A DNA stretch of 64,000 nucleotides, taken from Rattus norvegicus (taxonomy: Eukaryota > Chordata > Mammalia > Rodentia > Muridae). The stretch lies in contig NC_086019.1 of the NCBI RefSeq assembly GCF_036323735.1, positions 235,193,602 through 235,257,601 on the forward strand, given 5' to 3'. Shown piece after piece: positions 19,561-31,435 of this stretch (the first letter of the stretch is position 1; the number at the start of each line of letters is the position of its first letter). The translations under genes were made by a program, and so were the position numbers. Below the pieces are notes generated by a model. It ran no database searches, was not told the DNA's origin, and saw only the letters and a list, made by a program, of their open reading frames with translations.

Positions 19561-22504
19561 GACTGGAATTAAGGGGAAGAAGAGAATTCTCAAGAGCACC
19601 CGATAACAACAGGAACTAACCTGGGTGCTGCTGTCCCGTAGTTTTCAACCGTAGTTCCCCAATTCCTTTCTCCTGTGATCTTATATCTGCAGAGGAGAAA
19701 GGGTGACATGGCGGGGTAATGTACCAGAAAGCGTCAGAGGGGAGAGTGGAAGTTTGCTTAAAGGCCCATGGCTGAGAACAAAGGACCCTGCACCCTTTCC
19801 TCCTGAGCCCAAGGTTTGGGGCCCAGTCCCTCTGCTTATGACTTTTTCCCCTGAAAGGGCCAGTTCAGAAAATTCACACAGTGAATTCCAAACCCTAGGG
19901 GCCCCAATGGAATCTTTTGTGGCTATGAGGCATCTTCTGAGATAGGGGCTTAGTTTCCCTGTAGGCTCACCTTGCTGCCCTAAGTGTTGGGGGTGGAGGT
20001 AAGGAAAACAGAAAAAGGGGAGGTGAAAGCTAAGGCACTGGGGGCATTTGCCCCAGTCGGAGTTAGTAGTTAAGCTGAGGTTGGAAAATCAGCACCAAGG
20101 TTAATACTCCAGCATGCTTCACAAGGACCTGCTGGGACAAAGGCAAAGCAGCTTGCTGGCTCCGACTTACAGGGCTTTCTTTACTCAGGAAGTCTAAGGA
20201 ACCCAGAGTTTGCACTTCCAACAGGTTTCTCACTGATACTGATAGACTTGGTCCCATGATTCCTTGTACGGAAACTGCTAATCTAGGACATCTCCTTCAA
20301 ATCCTGGACTCCAAGTACACAGTCACAGCCACAGCCGCATAGCATCTATTTTATTTTTAAACAGTGCACCAGGCAAGGTAGCATCCCCTATCCTCTTGCA
20401 ACGCTGACATCTCATCAATATTTCAAAAACGTGAGATATTGGGGAGTAACGGTTCGTATCAAATGCTCGCTTCCTGAACACTTCTGCGATTTTGTGCTGT
20501 GCGTCTGAAACCTGACAAATGGTATTCTGGACCCCGGCGACAGCCGCTGAGTCTGGAAGGGAAAAGATGCTCGTCCCTGTCGTCCACGCTCCCTCTAAGT
20601 GCATTTTAACTGAGGAGAGTGTGGTTTGGGAGCCAGGCTAAGCAGCAGCAGAATGTATGGGAAGTGATAAGTTCGGTTCTTCACATAAAATGTACATCAG
20701 GGGAAAAAATAAACAAGACGAACTCAAAATACTGCAGCAAATGTTGGGCTGAAATACTGCCAGGTGTGGAGGTGTAGAAAAATGAACACACATTTTGGTG
20801 GCAAAGCACAAAACTGTTTAAATCCTTCTACAGAAGTTTCAGAGGACTGTAGTTTTGGCACGGATCTACGCGCACAATCACCAGGTTTACCACATAGGTA
20901 TGCCAACGGGATCTGTAAGTATTGCCTTGTCCAGCCTGGGATATTGCATAACTCCTCCAAGCATCGCCTTCACATATGCCAAAGAATACAACATGGAGAA
21001 AGAAGTCAGAACATTTCTGCATAAAATAAAAATCCCCAACACAGAAGGTGTGAATTCTGCATAAGTGGTAGCAAGCTTGTGCTCTCTTCACAAAGTAATA
21101 TTCTTACAAAGGACTCAAGTGGATATATTTGAGTACATGCAAATATGTGTGTAAATATATACATATACATATATATATTTCTTAAGTTTAGCTCACTATG
21201 AAATGTAACACTGATAACTTCTGCTCATCATTGATGCTGAAGTAAAAGTTTGAGATGGGAGGATCTAGGGTACCCTGTGTGATGGTGACCTCCATCTTTC
21301 AAATGTGAGAATCTGAAATGTGTCCTCCCCCAAATGGTTGGTAAAGGGTAGGGGTAGAGACTTGCGTACCCCAACATATGTATTCTAAAAATGAACAAAG
21401 CCTTTTAGCTATGACCGTTGTTACTTCTGGTTAATACTACCTGCTCCCTGTGCAGTGTTCATGGCTGTCTCCAGTGTTTAGCAGCAGAGCTGAAGGACAG
21501 CACGGTGGCATGAGGCCTGGGGACCACGCGTTCTCATGTTCCTCATATCCTTATTGTCTTTAGAACCGAAGGGCCAGAGCCCAACCACTCACACATGTGA
21601 GCACCCGGCCCATACAGATCCTAACACTAGCTGTGAGGTGGCTTTCGTTGGGCAGGTTTTCCAAATACTGAGATGTTGTTTTGGAAGAAAAAAAAAAGAG
21701 GCAGAAGATTCTAGAACAATAGTATGAACAAGGAACAATGAGGACAGTGTGTACTAGTTAAGCCTTTTAGAGAAATGCCTTTGAGTTTGTTCTAAGTTTT
21801 CTCCTTCACCATTTCCCAAACTGAAAAGTTTATCTACTATACATCTACTATATACTTGTGTGTGTTGTGTAATACATATTACACACACATACACGCGCAC
21901 GCGCGCGCTAGCTTCTAATCTTTACTGTAGTGCTCACGAAGAGGTGTTACCGTAATCTGATAGGTGAGAAGATGTGAGGGAGGGCTTGCACACGATTAAT
22001 AAATGTGAGAAGCAGGATTGCAAACCAGCCGTCTCAGGCCCAGAGAACTGACATTTCTGCCTGCCTATTGTTCCCTCATGCTGCAGAATTGTCATGAAGG
22101 TAATTTTTGGATCCATCCTGTGATAGATTTCAATGATAGTGACCAGGACTTGGGCTAAGCACAAAGGTAGTAGGGTTAGAACAAAGAAAGGTAACGGAGA
22201 TTTGACTATAGAGACAGCTCCTTCCAGAAGAAAGATGTCTTGAAGGTTTGCCAGTCCTTGGATTTAGCCTGGACCTGTCTCTGACTGTCAAGTAATGAAG
22301 TAATGAAGTGATGAATGTCTTGGGCACACATTTATCAAGTGTTCGTTTTATATTAAGCACCATCCTTGGGCCTTAGGGACAGTCCCCACTCATACAGCAT
22401 TCAGGTAAAGATTCTCAAGCTGTCACAATACAATTCTCAAGTGTCCAAACACTGCTGAAGAGTTCTGATGACAGTGACCTACCTCTAACCAACTTGGATT
22501 CATT
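19561..22504. other. Unique sequence, no gene seen
   Basis: Contains a short (AC)n(GC)n tract at 21884-21908. An open frame at 20855-21064 has no recognisable domain and is not called. Confidence 0.5.
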
Positions 22505-22832
22505 TCCTGTGGTGGTTTGAGTCCCGGGCCATTTGCTTAGTCCCCAGCTGATAAAGTGTTTGAGAAGGTTTAGGAGGAGTGCCTTGGAGGAGGTGGGTCA
22601 CTATCCTAGAGTCTCTGTCTGTCTTTATGTCATTCTCTGCCTCTTAGTTTGCTGCCTGTGGATCTGGACATAAATCTGTAAGGCTGTCAGCTACTGTTTC
22701 GATGCTCTGCCCGTCTGCTTCCTGCTATGATGACCACGGACTCTTAGACTATTAGCAAGCCCCTAATTAAATGCTTCCTTTTCTAGGAGTTGCCTAGGTC
22801 ATGGTGTCTCTTCACAGCAATAAAACCATGAG
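22505..22832 (+). mobile_element. Rodent interspersed repeat (same group as 360-698)
   Basis: Opens GTGGTGGTTTGAGTCCCGGG. It shows CCCCTAATTAAATGCTTCCT and CATGGTGTCTCTTCACAGCA and ends ATAAAACCATGAGTAAGA, parallel to the 360-698 repeat. Family assignment (URR1-like) is tentative. Confidence 0.6.
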
Positions 22833-25268
22833 TAAGATACTCGCTCTTGAGTGAAATCTAGATAGTAACTTTTCAAAAACTCCCAGGCTCAGTGATTAAA
22901 ATGTAGGGTCAGATCTAAGGACCTGGTTGTGTGTGAGGAAACTCAGAAAGAGGAGAGTGAAGATGAATTTTATAGAAGGAATACTGAGCTGTTAAAGAGT
23001 TTGTACAAATACTGTTAATGGTTATTCCTTGATTTGATGTAAAAAGAACTGAAATACACTGAAATAGTTAGCAAATGGGTCATTCTGCAAATGATGTACC
23101 ATGCATCCTAACCTGTAAATGAACACGGATTGTGTGCCTCCATGTGCATGTATGTGCATGCACACGTGTTTTTCTGGAGTCAATGAGAAATCTGAACCAC
23201 AATCTGAAGTACTTGTTCTGAGTAAGAAAAAAATTTTTTTTGCAAAATTTCCCTCAGTAGAGCAAATATAACTGATAAAGTCAGAACACAAAGAGGGATC
23301 GTAGAAGCTGTCTTCCAGTGCAATCTCTTTTGTCTCTGGAGAGAGGCAGCTACTTCAAATCACAGAAAAAGGCAGGGATGGAGTTTGGCACAGAACCCAC
23401 TCTTTTGAACATTTCTGGGTAGCTTGACTGTAGAATACATCCCTGGATACGATGCAGCATTTAATTGCATGCAGTACAAAATTAAATGCTCCATCCCAGT
23501 TACATCTTTACGGCGCACCACCCCACAACGGACACCTATCCTTGTGTCCCTGTCGTCACTCCAGACTCCACATAGTAGGTAAAGTGACAGTCCAAGAAGT
23601 AGACGTTCAAGGAGGCAGATCTCCAGAGGCACTGATTATTTCCTTACGATCCACACAGACACAAAAAGAAGAAAAATGACACATGAGGTTTTCCCCAGGT
23701 AGATAAAGTGCCAAGCGCCTGCCAACCTTTCTTTCCTCTCCCTGGGTCGCCTCCATCGGTCCCTCTGCCTCCTGCTGTTTTCATTGCTATCATTATTTCT
23801 GTTTCTCTGAGGAGAGAGAGTGCTGCCAACCTGCTCTGTCCTTCTCACTCGCTGTCACCTGACGGTTCTCTGAGCTCCCATCTACCGCAGCTCATGTCTC
23901 CCTCCAGCTTCTACATTATTCCTCACTCTTCCTGCGCCGTTCACCATCCTATCAGTCACTCTCTGCCACGGCTGATATGGCTGCTGCCATCCCCTGCTGG
24001 CTCTGTGGCTTTAATCACCACCATTTCCAGCTGCCCTGATTATAAGATTCTAGACCTCCACCCTGATCTTGTTTGATGGGACCTTACTAACTGGGCTTAC
24101 TAACACATACTGGCTGGAAACACTTGTTCCTATCTGATGCTCCTATCTGTTCCCCAGTCCTTTGCCCCGCCCTTTGCTACTCTACCCTTCCTCAGGACCT
24201 TCTTCCACATGCTATTCCTAGATTTTCAGAGTCTCCACGACTGTTTGATAGCTACAGTGACATAGTATTGTTGCCTTTAAGGGCTTCGGCCTCATCATCT
24301 TGCTGAACAGTGCCACAACACTGCTACAACATGTGACCTCAGCCAAATCATTGACCCTTTTGCTCTCTAATAAAGGGATAATAATATTATAAAAAGATAA
24401 TAATATTGATTCATTAATGATGTTGTGGATATCAAAGGGGAACATACAGTGGAAGCGCATAGCATACATGGGATGTAGAATAGTAACTGCTCACTGACAT
24501 TGGACGCTATTATTTGGTTATAACTATCAACTACAGATCCTTCAGTCTCTACATAATAGACCACACTATTAAAAAAGCCTAGAAATGTAGTCTGTGGTTC
24601 TCGGACACTTTATTGGCAAACCGTGAAAGGAAAAATAGACATTGGAGAACTCAAGTGACCTTTATCAGAAGTTCAACAAGACGGAGAGTTCGGTGTGAAG
24701 AGAACGGTCATGTACAGGAATGGCTGGGATCTGCTCTGCCCCTCCTCACCTAAATCTGCTCATCTTAAATATTAACTCCATTCAAAACCAAGAGTAGCCC
24801 AATTCTTTTGTCTTCTGGCGGGGTTGTTGATCAGATCATTTGTTTATATCTCAGTAATATTTTATAGATTATAAATAGTCTCTTTAAACAGTATATATCA
24901 ACGTAATACCTTACTGACTACATCCTATAGTTGTGAACCAGGTGATTTGAGCCAACCCCTTTGTAAAAGGCAATGAAAGAAGTTGAAGTATACACATTTC
25001 TGAAAGCATAAAAGAAGGCAAGACATTGGAGAAACTTGGGGTAAAATATATAAGAAAATATGGGAAACTAGAAAGGGGGCTAGAAACTAGAACATAGGCC
25101 TCAAAATAGATTTTCTTCCTTTGGGTTTTTAATCAAGTCTAGGGGTGGGTGGGTGGGGGTTTACAGTGCTAGGCAGCCTTAGTGTTATCCTTTGACTGAC
25201 ATGTAAGCTGAAAACTAAAATGTTCTTGGGGTAAATCCCTTTAAGCTGAGAACATGGCTGCATAGCTA
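22833..25268. other. Unique sequence, no gene seen
   Basis: No recognised exon. 23700-24320 is pyrimidine-rich and gives several long but domainless frames. Confidence 0.5.
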
Positions 25269-25269
25269 T

Positions 25270-25272
25270 TGA

Positions 25273-25304
<32 letters not shown>

Positions 25305-25462
25305 CCTACCTACCTACCTATCTACAATCTATCATCTATCATCTTTCTTTCTCTTCCTTCCTCCCTCCCTCCCTCCCTCCCTCCCTCCCTCCCTTCCTCC
25401 CTCCCTCCCTCCCTTCCTCCCTCCCTCCCTTCCTTCCTTCCTTCCTTCCTTCCTTCCTTCCT
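25270..25462 (+). repeat. Compound (TGTC)n(TACC)n...(CCTC/CCTT)n microsatellite
   Basis: TGTC units (25274-25302), TACC/TATC units (25303-25325), then about 110 bp of CCTC and CCTT units forming an uninterrupted polypyrimidine run. Confidence 0.95.
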
Positions 25463-25482
25463 GTCTGTCTTCAAGGATAGGT

Positions 25483-25546
25483 AATAAACCCAAGGCCTTG
25501 TCCTAGCAAGGCACAAGAGCTTTCAACAGGGCTACATCCCCAACGG
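25483..25546 (-). mobile_element. ID-related SINE fragment, antisense
   Basis: AATAAACCCAAGGCCTTGTC followed by GGGCTACATCCCCAAC matches the reverse complement of an ID/tRNA-Ala-type SINE. The simple repeat beside it occupies the tail position. Confidence 0.6.
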
Positions 25547-26080
25547 AAGCTGCACTGCTGCCCTGAGGAATCACATCAAGTGTACCCATCTCGCATGAAT
25601 TTGTAACAAGTCCTGTGTCACTTTGCACTATTTAATGGTACAAGTAAACTCCAAGTCTGAAATTATAATATTCCTGGAATGGTAACACGCTGCTCCTTGG
25701 AATGAAGATATCATGTCACCAGGCCTAAACGCTTTTCCAGAGAGTTTGTAAACTATAATATCCAGCATGTGTTGAGGAAAACCTACTAGGCTTATAGAGC
25801 AACAGGACATAGTGGATGAGTCCTAGGAAGGACAGAAATCCCGGCGAGCTGTACCCAACACATGAGTTATCGCATTTGTCAGATATGCTGCACAAAAAGA
25901 GCTCGGCTTGCTACATCGTGGAATAAATTTTAATTCTGAAAATATTGGAAGTAAACCAGAAGCTCTGCAGTTTCGGGTCACATAGTAAGAAAAACAATTA
26001 AAACGTCAAAACTACAGTTCTTAAAAAAATTCAATTTGAAGGAGAAGTATAAAGGATGGATTGAAAGTAAAAGACTATCC
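25547..26080. other. Unique sequence, no gene seen
   Basis: Nothing recognised. Confidence 0.5.
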
Positions 26081-26266
26081 AGTTGTGCCGTGGTGGCCCA
26101 CGCCTTTAATCCCAGCACTCAGGAGGCAGAAGCAGGTGGATCTCTGAGTTGGAGGCCACCCTGGACTACAGAGAAAAATTCTGGACCAACCAGAACTAAA
26201 GAGAATCACCTCCATCTTAAAACTAAACAAAGAAAACCCTTAAAAAGACTAAAACAAAACAAAACC
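26081..26266 (+). mobile_element. B1 SINE with A-rich tail
   Basis: TGCCGTGGTGGCCCACGCCT, TTAATCCCAGCACTCAGGAG and GCAGGTGGATCTCTGAGTTG are the B1 head and middle; an ACAAAACAAAAC tail ends it. Moderately diverged. Confidence 0.88.
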
Positions 26267-26698
26267 CAGTGATACGTGCTCAATAAGGGAAAACGTACAG
26301 AAAAGGATACAGAAAGTTCACAGGAGAAAGATTCTTTCAAACGCTCACCAGAAGGAATGAACCCTGGCTATGGCTAATCCAGTGTAGTCCGCATGGCCTT
26401 TAGAGTAATGGGCATTGCTTATGTTTAGAACAATGTCTGTTGATAAAACATCCTATTTACTATAAAAAAAAATTACAAGCTGTGATTTTCCAAGTGCCCA
26501 GTAACATGGCCTCACAACACAGGAAGCCAAGCACTGAAATTATTAAAGCAAAATTCCCACAAATCTACAAGCACAGTGGAAGCCTTTTCAGTTCACAACT
26601 TGGTTATGCATGGAATGAAGCTCCCGAAAGAAGAGTAATATGAATGATTCAAAGAACACATTCTGTTCTCAAATAACAGAAACTGTCCTGAGAAAGAA
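26267..26698. other. Unique sequence between two B1 copies, no gene seen
   Basis: No repeat or exon recognised. 26440-26640 is A-rich. Confidence 0.5.
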
Positions 26699-26822
26699 CG
26701 AGTCTTACTATGCAGCCCTGGCTAGACCAGAACTCACTACAGAGACCAGGCTAGCCTGGAAGACAAGAGATCCCTCTGCCTCTTGCCTTTCATGTGCTGG
26801 GATTAAAGATATGTACTCCCGT
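26699..26822 (-). mobile_element. B1 SINE fragment, antisense
   Basis: ACTATGCAGCCCTGGCTAGA, GGCTAGCCTGGAAGACAAGA and TCATGTGCTGGGATTAAAGA form an antisense B1 lacking its tail. Confidence 0.8.
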
Positions 26823-27030
26823 CCTGGGTCCAACCTACACGTGCATTCTTTTCAAGCACGAAGCCCATAAACTCCTCAGCAGAATGGTTCCCCAATCCAA
26901 TGACATAGTATTATATGTTAATAAAAAAACATATACAATTTCCTAGACTTTTGGAAATTGAGAGATGCCCTACCAAAGAATTCATAAGAGAAAACAAAAA
27001 ACAAAACAAAACAAAACAAAAAAATAAAAC

Positions 27031-27168
27031 AGAGCAGGGGGTGGCAACTCAAGCCTTTAACCTCAGCACTTGGGAGGCAGAGGCAAGTATATCTTTACGA
27101 GTTCAAGGCCAGCCTGGTCTACAAAACAGGCTTCAGGATAGCCAGACCTATATAGAGAAACCAACCTA
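27031..27168 (+). mobile_element. B1 SINE
   Basis: GGGGGTGGCAACTCAAGCCT, CAGCACTTGGGAGGCAGAGG and GTTCAAGGCCAGCCTGGTCT are diagnostic for B1. An A-rich tract precedes it and an (AACC)n run follows at 27159-27190. Confidence 0.85.
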
Positions 27169-27190
27169 CCAACCAACCAACCAACCAACT

Positions 27191-28211
27191 GAAGTAAATC
27201 ATGATCAGAAAACAAGTCAAAACTTCTGAATTGTAGCTCACACAGCAGCCTAATAAATATGCTAGAAAAGAAAAAAGGCTAATTTATACATCAGTGCTTT
27301 AGAGCATCGACTGTCGGAGGACAGAAAGTTAAACTGGGATGAAAAGCAGAACCAAAGCAAGGAAACAAACACATGAGACGATGAAGACGATGGGCAAAGC
27401 CACAAATCGGTCCTCTGAACAGGAGATAAAACAGATAAGGCCCCGGTGGGATTGGGCTAGGGGTCGAAGAACGAACATTACTGGACATTGACCATGGAAA
27501 GGAAGTCATTGCTATAGATTCTATGACGTTAAGTTGAAAAGCAGGGGTTCTGTCAAGACTTTCAGATGGAGAAATTCCTAGGCAAATTTCCCTCACCATT
27601 AAAAAATAAATAGACTGTGAAAAGACTCTGTTAAAACCCTTCTTGGGAGAAGTGAGGAGTCAGCAAGAGCCATTGCCAGGGACCATGAGTGTACATGTCA
27701 CAGTGCATTCTGCACATGCATGTACAGAAACTGTAGAATCTTATTCTGGATCCACCCAGAGAGTTTCACTGTTGAGTTTGCCAAGTGTTTAAGGATGAAA
27801 TTATTATAGGCTTTAAAAAGAAAAAAAAACCTTCTAAAAAGTAAAATGCAGGATGCAGTCCCAAAATTACTGTGTAAGACCAGAATAACCTGATAACAGA
27901 CACTGACAAGTGGAGAAGGAGAAGGGGGATCTGCCAGCCATTCTCACGCACGACACAGATGCCGGTTCTAAATAAAATATAAGCATTCTCATCAACGCAT
28001 ACGTCCTAAAGAATGGGAGAGACGCTCTCACCGAGTTCAATCTCCACTCACCGTGAAACAATAGACTTAAACAAGAGCATTCTCAAGTCCACGAAGCCAT
28101 CTGCAGGAAGTCACCTATGTAACATTCTCTGAGGACAACGTTGACATTTTCTCCTCAGTAGCCACATCTATCCGATATTTCATCTTATAATTCATTTAAA
28201 TTTATTACTGT
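27191..28211. other. Unique sequence, no gene seen
   Basis: No repeat or exon recognised. Confidence 0.5.
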
Positions 28212-28386
28212 TGTGCACGTCGGGGTGTATGTGTAAGTACGTCATGGTTGATAAGTAGAGATCAGAGGACAACTTTGTGGAGTCATTTCTCTTCTCCCAC
28301 CTTTACATGGATTCTGGGTATCAAACCCAATTGACCAAACTTCAGTGGCAAGTTCCTTAGTGTTGAACCATTTTGAAAGCCCCCCT
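28212..28386 (-). mobile_element. tRNA-related SINE (B3/B4 group), antisense
   Basis: GATCAGAGGACAACTTTGTG, GGAGTCATTTCTCTTCTCCC and TGGGTATCAAACCCAATTGA are blocks of an antisense rodent tRNA-derived SINE, ending at TGAACCATTTTGAAAGCCCC. Confidence 0.7.
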
Positions 28387-29318
28387 TTTGTCTTTTAAAA
28401 ATTACTTGGTAATTGTTTCATACAAGACATAGGAGAAAAAAAGAAAAATATAGGAAAAAAGAATTATTTACAGAAGAATGCAATTTTTTATGTAGAAAAT
28501 CCAAAAGAATAAAACATAAACCATTGTAATTCACAGCTGAATTAGAAGTTTGTTAACTAATATTCAACATACACCATGTCATCAGTCAGAGAACATATAG
28601 TATTTTAGAGACTCAATTTTAAGTTACAGCAAAATGCAATAGACCTAAGAACACTCCAAATAAAAGATGCCTGAGGGTTTTTCACATACAAACATAACCA
28701 TTTATCATTAGACATTTCGGAAGCTCTAATAAATGGGGGGTTATAAACATAAATTATAAATTGGGATCATAATTATAAAAATTATGTATGTTGACCATTC
28801 TGGACCTAAACATAAAAAGTGCCACAAGTGGAAAATTCTATGCCATGAAATTCTGTTATGTGTAGAACATTATTTAAAAGCAAAGTATAGACTTACCTGC
28901 AGGCTATGCACATACGGTGTGCATGAAACATGGATCCACTTCATAGTCAGACTGAGGTGAAAGCCCTGAGGGCATCTCATTATGCATACACAGACTATGA
29001 AATCTGAAGCACTTTTGCTTTGAAACGCTTTAGATAAAGGATATGGAATTAGGAATTCTTCTAAAATAATATATTCGACATAATCTTCCTCAAAAAACCC
29101 GAGGTAAATTAGTAGAACTGCATAAAGCTGCCTTAAAATTTTATATTTAAATGAAAATGGCTGACAGTATCTATGAGGAGCAAAGACAGAGAACTTGCTT
29201 TCTAGTGAATGTGCCAGTGATAGAAGTTCAAGAGAGACTGATTAAAGAAGCAAGCATACACACACGTTAGGGCAGGCGCATTTTGACACCTCAGGGAAGA
29301 AGGGTATGGTCTTTCTTT
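28387..29318. other. AT-rich unique sequence, no gene seen
   Basis: A-rich sequence with no recognised feature. Confidence 0.5.
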
Positions 29319-29530
29319 CTTTTTTTTTTTTTTTAAAGTTAATTCTTTAATCATTTTTTACAGTCCAGACTTCATCCCCCTCCCTCCCCTCCCCCCTACT
29401 GCTCCCCTTCCCATACCTTCTCCCCACTCCTCCCCAGCCCCCATTTCCAAGAGCATGTCCCCAACTCCCCACTCCCACTCCACTAGACCTCCTCACTCCT
29501 TGGAGCCTCAAGTCTCTTGAGGGTTTGATA
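29319..29530 (-). mobile_element. Old L1 3' end, antisense
   Basis: A T-run, then AATTCTTTAATCATTTTTTA, TCCAGACTTCATCCCCCTCC and GAGCATGTCCCCAACTCCCC, ending AGTCTCTTGAGGG: an antisense older murid L1 3'UTR. It ends abruptly where unrelated sequence begins. Confidence 0.65.
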
Positions 29531-30050
29531 CCTTAGCAGCTTTCAATATTTTTCTTGTATTAACATAAAACAGACAATACAGCAAAAATTATCAAAGATA
29601 CAAAAAAAAGAAAGAAAAGAAAACAAAGGCCTAATCCATCACAGGCCATAGTTCTGGGAAAGCCTTGCTTTTTGGCATTTCTGTCATTCTGCTTCTGGAT
29701 AACTCTTCTTCTTAACCTAAGTATGTCAACCCAGAAAATGGTATTTGTGATTAAAAAGCTCACCTTGACAAACCCTCAGTGCTGCACTGGGATCCCAAAC
29801 ACCCAGTGTAGTCACTGGTCAGCTAATAAAGACTTTTTAATGGCTTAAAAAAAACCCAAACCACTTCTTGATCCTATACATTTCTCGTAACCCATTTGTC
29901 ACGCAGCTTTTAGGCTGCAGTGCTGAAGGGGGCCTTGTATATAAGAAAGGGCTTATCTATAGATTCAGGCGCTAGCACTAGGTGTCTTGCTATTTGGCCT
30001 TCTCACTCACTCTATGGTATTCGAATGATATAAACATTCAATCACTGTGA
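29531..30050. other. Unique sequence, no gene seen
   Basis: Left flank of L1-B. Nothing recognised. Confidence 0.5.
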
Positions 30051-30064
30051 TTTTTTTTTTTTTT

Positions 30065-30080
30065 GCTAGTCTGCCTTGAG
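30065..30080 (-). other. Possible 16-nt 3' transduction in L1-B
   Basis: GCTAGTCTGCCTTGAG (plus strand) lies between a T14 run (30051-30064) and the L1 tail (30081-30112). It differs from the inter-tail sequence in L1-A. Confidence 0.45.
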
Positions 30081-30112
30081 TTTTTTTTTTTTGTTTTGTT
30101 TTTTTGTTTTTT

Positions 30113-30823
30113 TATTAACTTGAGTATTTCTTATATACATTTCAAGTGTTATTCCCTTTCCCGGTATCCGGGCAAACATCCCCCTCCCCCCTCCCCTTCC
30201 TTATGGGTGTTCCCCTCCCAACCCTCCCCCCATTGCCGCCCTCCCCCCACCAGTCTAGTTCACTGGGGGTTCAGTCTTAGCAGGACCCAGGGCTTCCCCT
30301 TCCACTGGTGCTCTTACTAGGATATGCATTGCTACCTATGAGGTCAGAGTCCAGGGTCAGTCCATGTATAGTCTTTAGGTAGTGGCTTAGTCCCTGGAAG
30401 CTCTGGTTGCTTGGCATTGTTGTACATATGGAGTCTCGAGCCCCTTCAAGCTCTTCCAGTTCTTTCTCTGATTCCTTCAACGGGGGTCCTATTCTCAGTT
30501 CAGTGGTTTGCTGCTGGCATTCGCCTCTGTATTTGCTGTATTCTGGCTGTGTCTCTTAGGAGCGATCTACATCCGGCTCCTGTCGGTCTGCACTTCTTTG
30601 CTTCATCCATCTTGTCTAATTGGGTGGCTATATATGTATGGGCCACATGTGGGGCAGGCTCTGAATGGGTGTTCCTTCAGTCTCTGTTTTAATCTTTGCC
30701 TCTCTCTTCCCTGCCAAGGGTATTCTTGTTCCCCTTTTAAAGAAGGAGTGAAGCATTCACATTTTGATCATCCGTCTTGAGTTTCATTTGCTCTAGGCAT
30801 CTAGGGTAATTCAAGCATTTGGG
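30113..30823 (-). other. L1-B 3'UTR with G-rich tract
   Basis: Matches 1883-2591 of L1-A. AATAAA (sense) lies at 30116-30111; G-blocks (sense) lie at about 30248-30180; the 67-codon frame is 30480-30277. Confidence 0.9.
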
Positions 30824-31435
30824 CTAATAGCCACTTATCAATGAGTGCATACCATGTATGTCTTTCTGTGATTGGGTTAGCTCACTCAGGATGATGTTTT
30901 CCAGTTCCAACCATTTGCCTACGAATTTCATAAAGTCGTTGTTTTTGATAGCTGAGTAATATTCCATTGTGTAGATGTACCACATTTTCTGTATCCATTC
31001 CTCTGTTGAAGGGCATCTGGGTTCTTTCCAGCTTCTGGCTATTATAAATAAGGCTGCAATGAACATAGTGGAGCACGTGTCTTTTTTATATGTTGGGGCA
31101 TCTTTTGGGTATATGCCCAAGAGAGGTATAGCTGGATCCTCAGGCAGTTCAATGTCCAATTACTGAGGATTCTCCAGACTGATTTCCAGAATCGTTGTAC
31201 CAGTTTGCAATCCCACCAACAATGGAGGAGTGTTCCTCTTCCTCCACATCCTCGCCAGCATCTGTTGTCCCCTGAGTTTTTGATCTTAGCCATTCTCACT
31301 GGTGTGAGGTGAAATCTCAGGGTTGTTTTGATTTGCATTTCCCTTATGACTAAAGATGTTGAACATTTCTTTAGGTGTTTCTCAGCCATTCAGCATTCCT
31401 CAGCTGTGAATTCTTTGTTTAGCTCTGAACCCCAT
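30824..31435 (-). pseudogene. L1-B ORF2, C-terminal remnant in two shifted frames
   Basis: The final ~200 codons of ORF2 survive but out of frame. One frame (31389-31042) keeps MAEKHLKKCSTSLV and the Cys-rich block CWRGCGGRGTLLHCWWDC, then leaves the ORF2 frame near 31160, where the plus strand has lost one base relative to 2928-2936 of L1-A. The rest (31159-30824), beginning MDIELPEDPAIPLLG, returns to the original protein sequence up to the normal ORF2 stop. This C-terminal region is needed for full activity in related elements. Confidence 0.92.

Noticed and set aside
20855..21064. Plus-strand 69-codon frame with protein-like composition
   Set aside because: No recognisable family, no splice context or start support; two other frames over the same interval are also open.
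25270..25462. Regular short repeats considered as a CRISPR-like array
   Set aside because: Units are 4 bp with no spacers, in a mammalian genome; it is a microsatellite.
30051..30120. A target-site duplication for L1-B based on ATGGT...TTC similarity near 30014 and 37113
   Set aside because: The match is short, has several mismatches and does not abut the A-tract, so it does not meet the geometry required.
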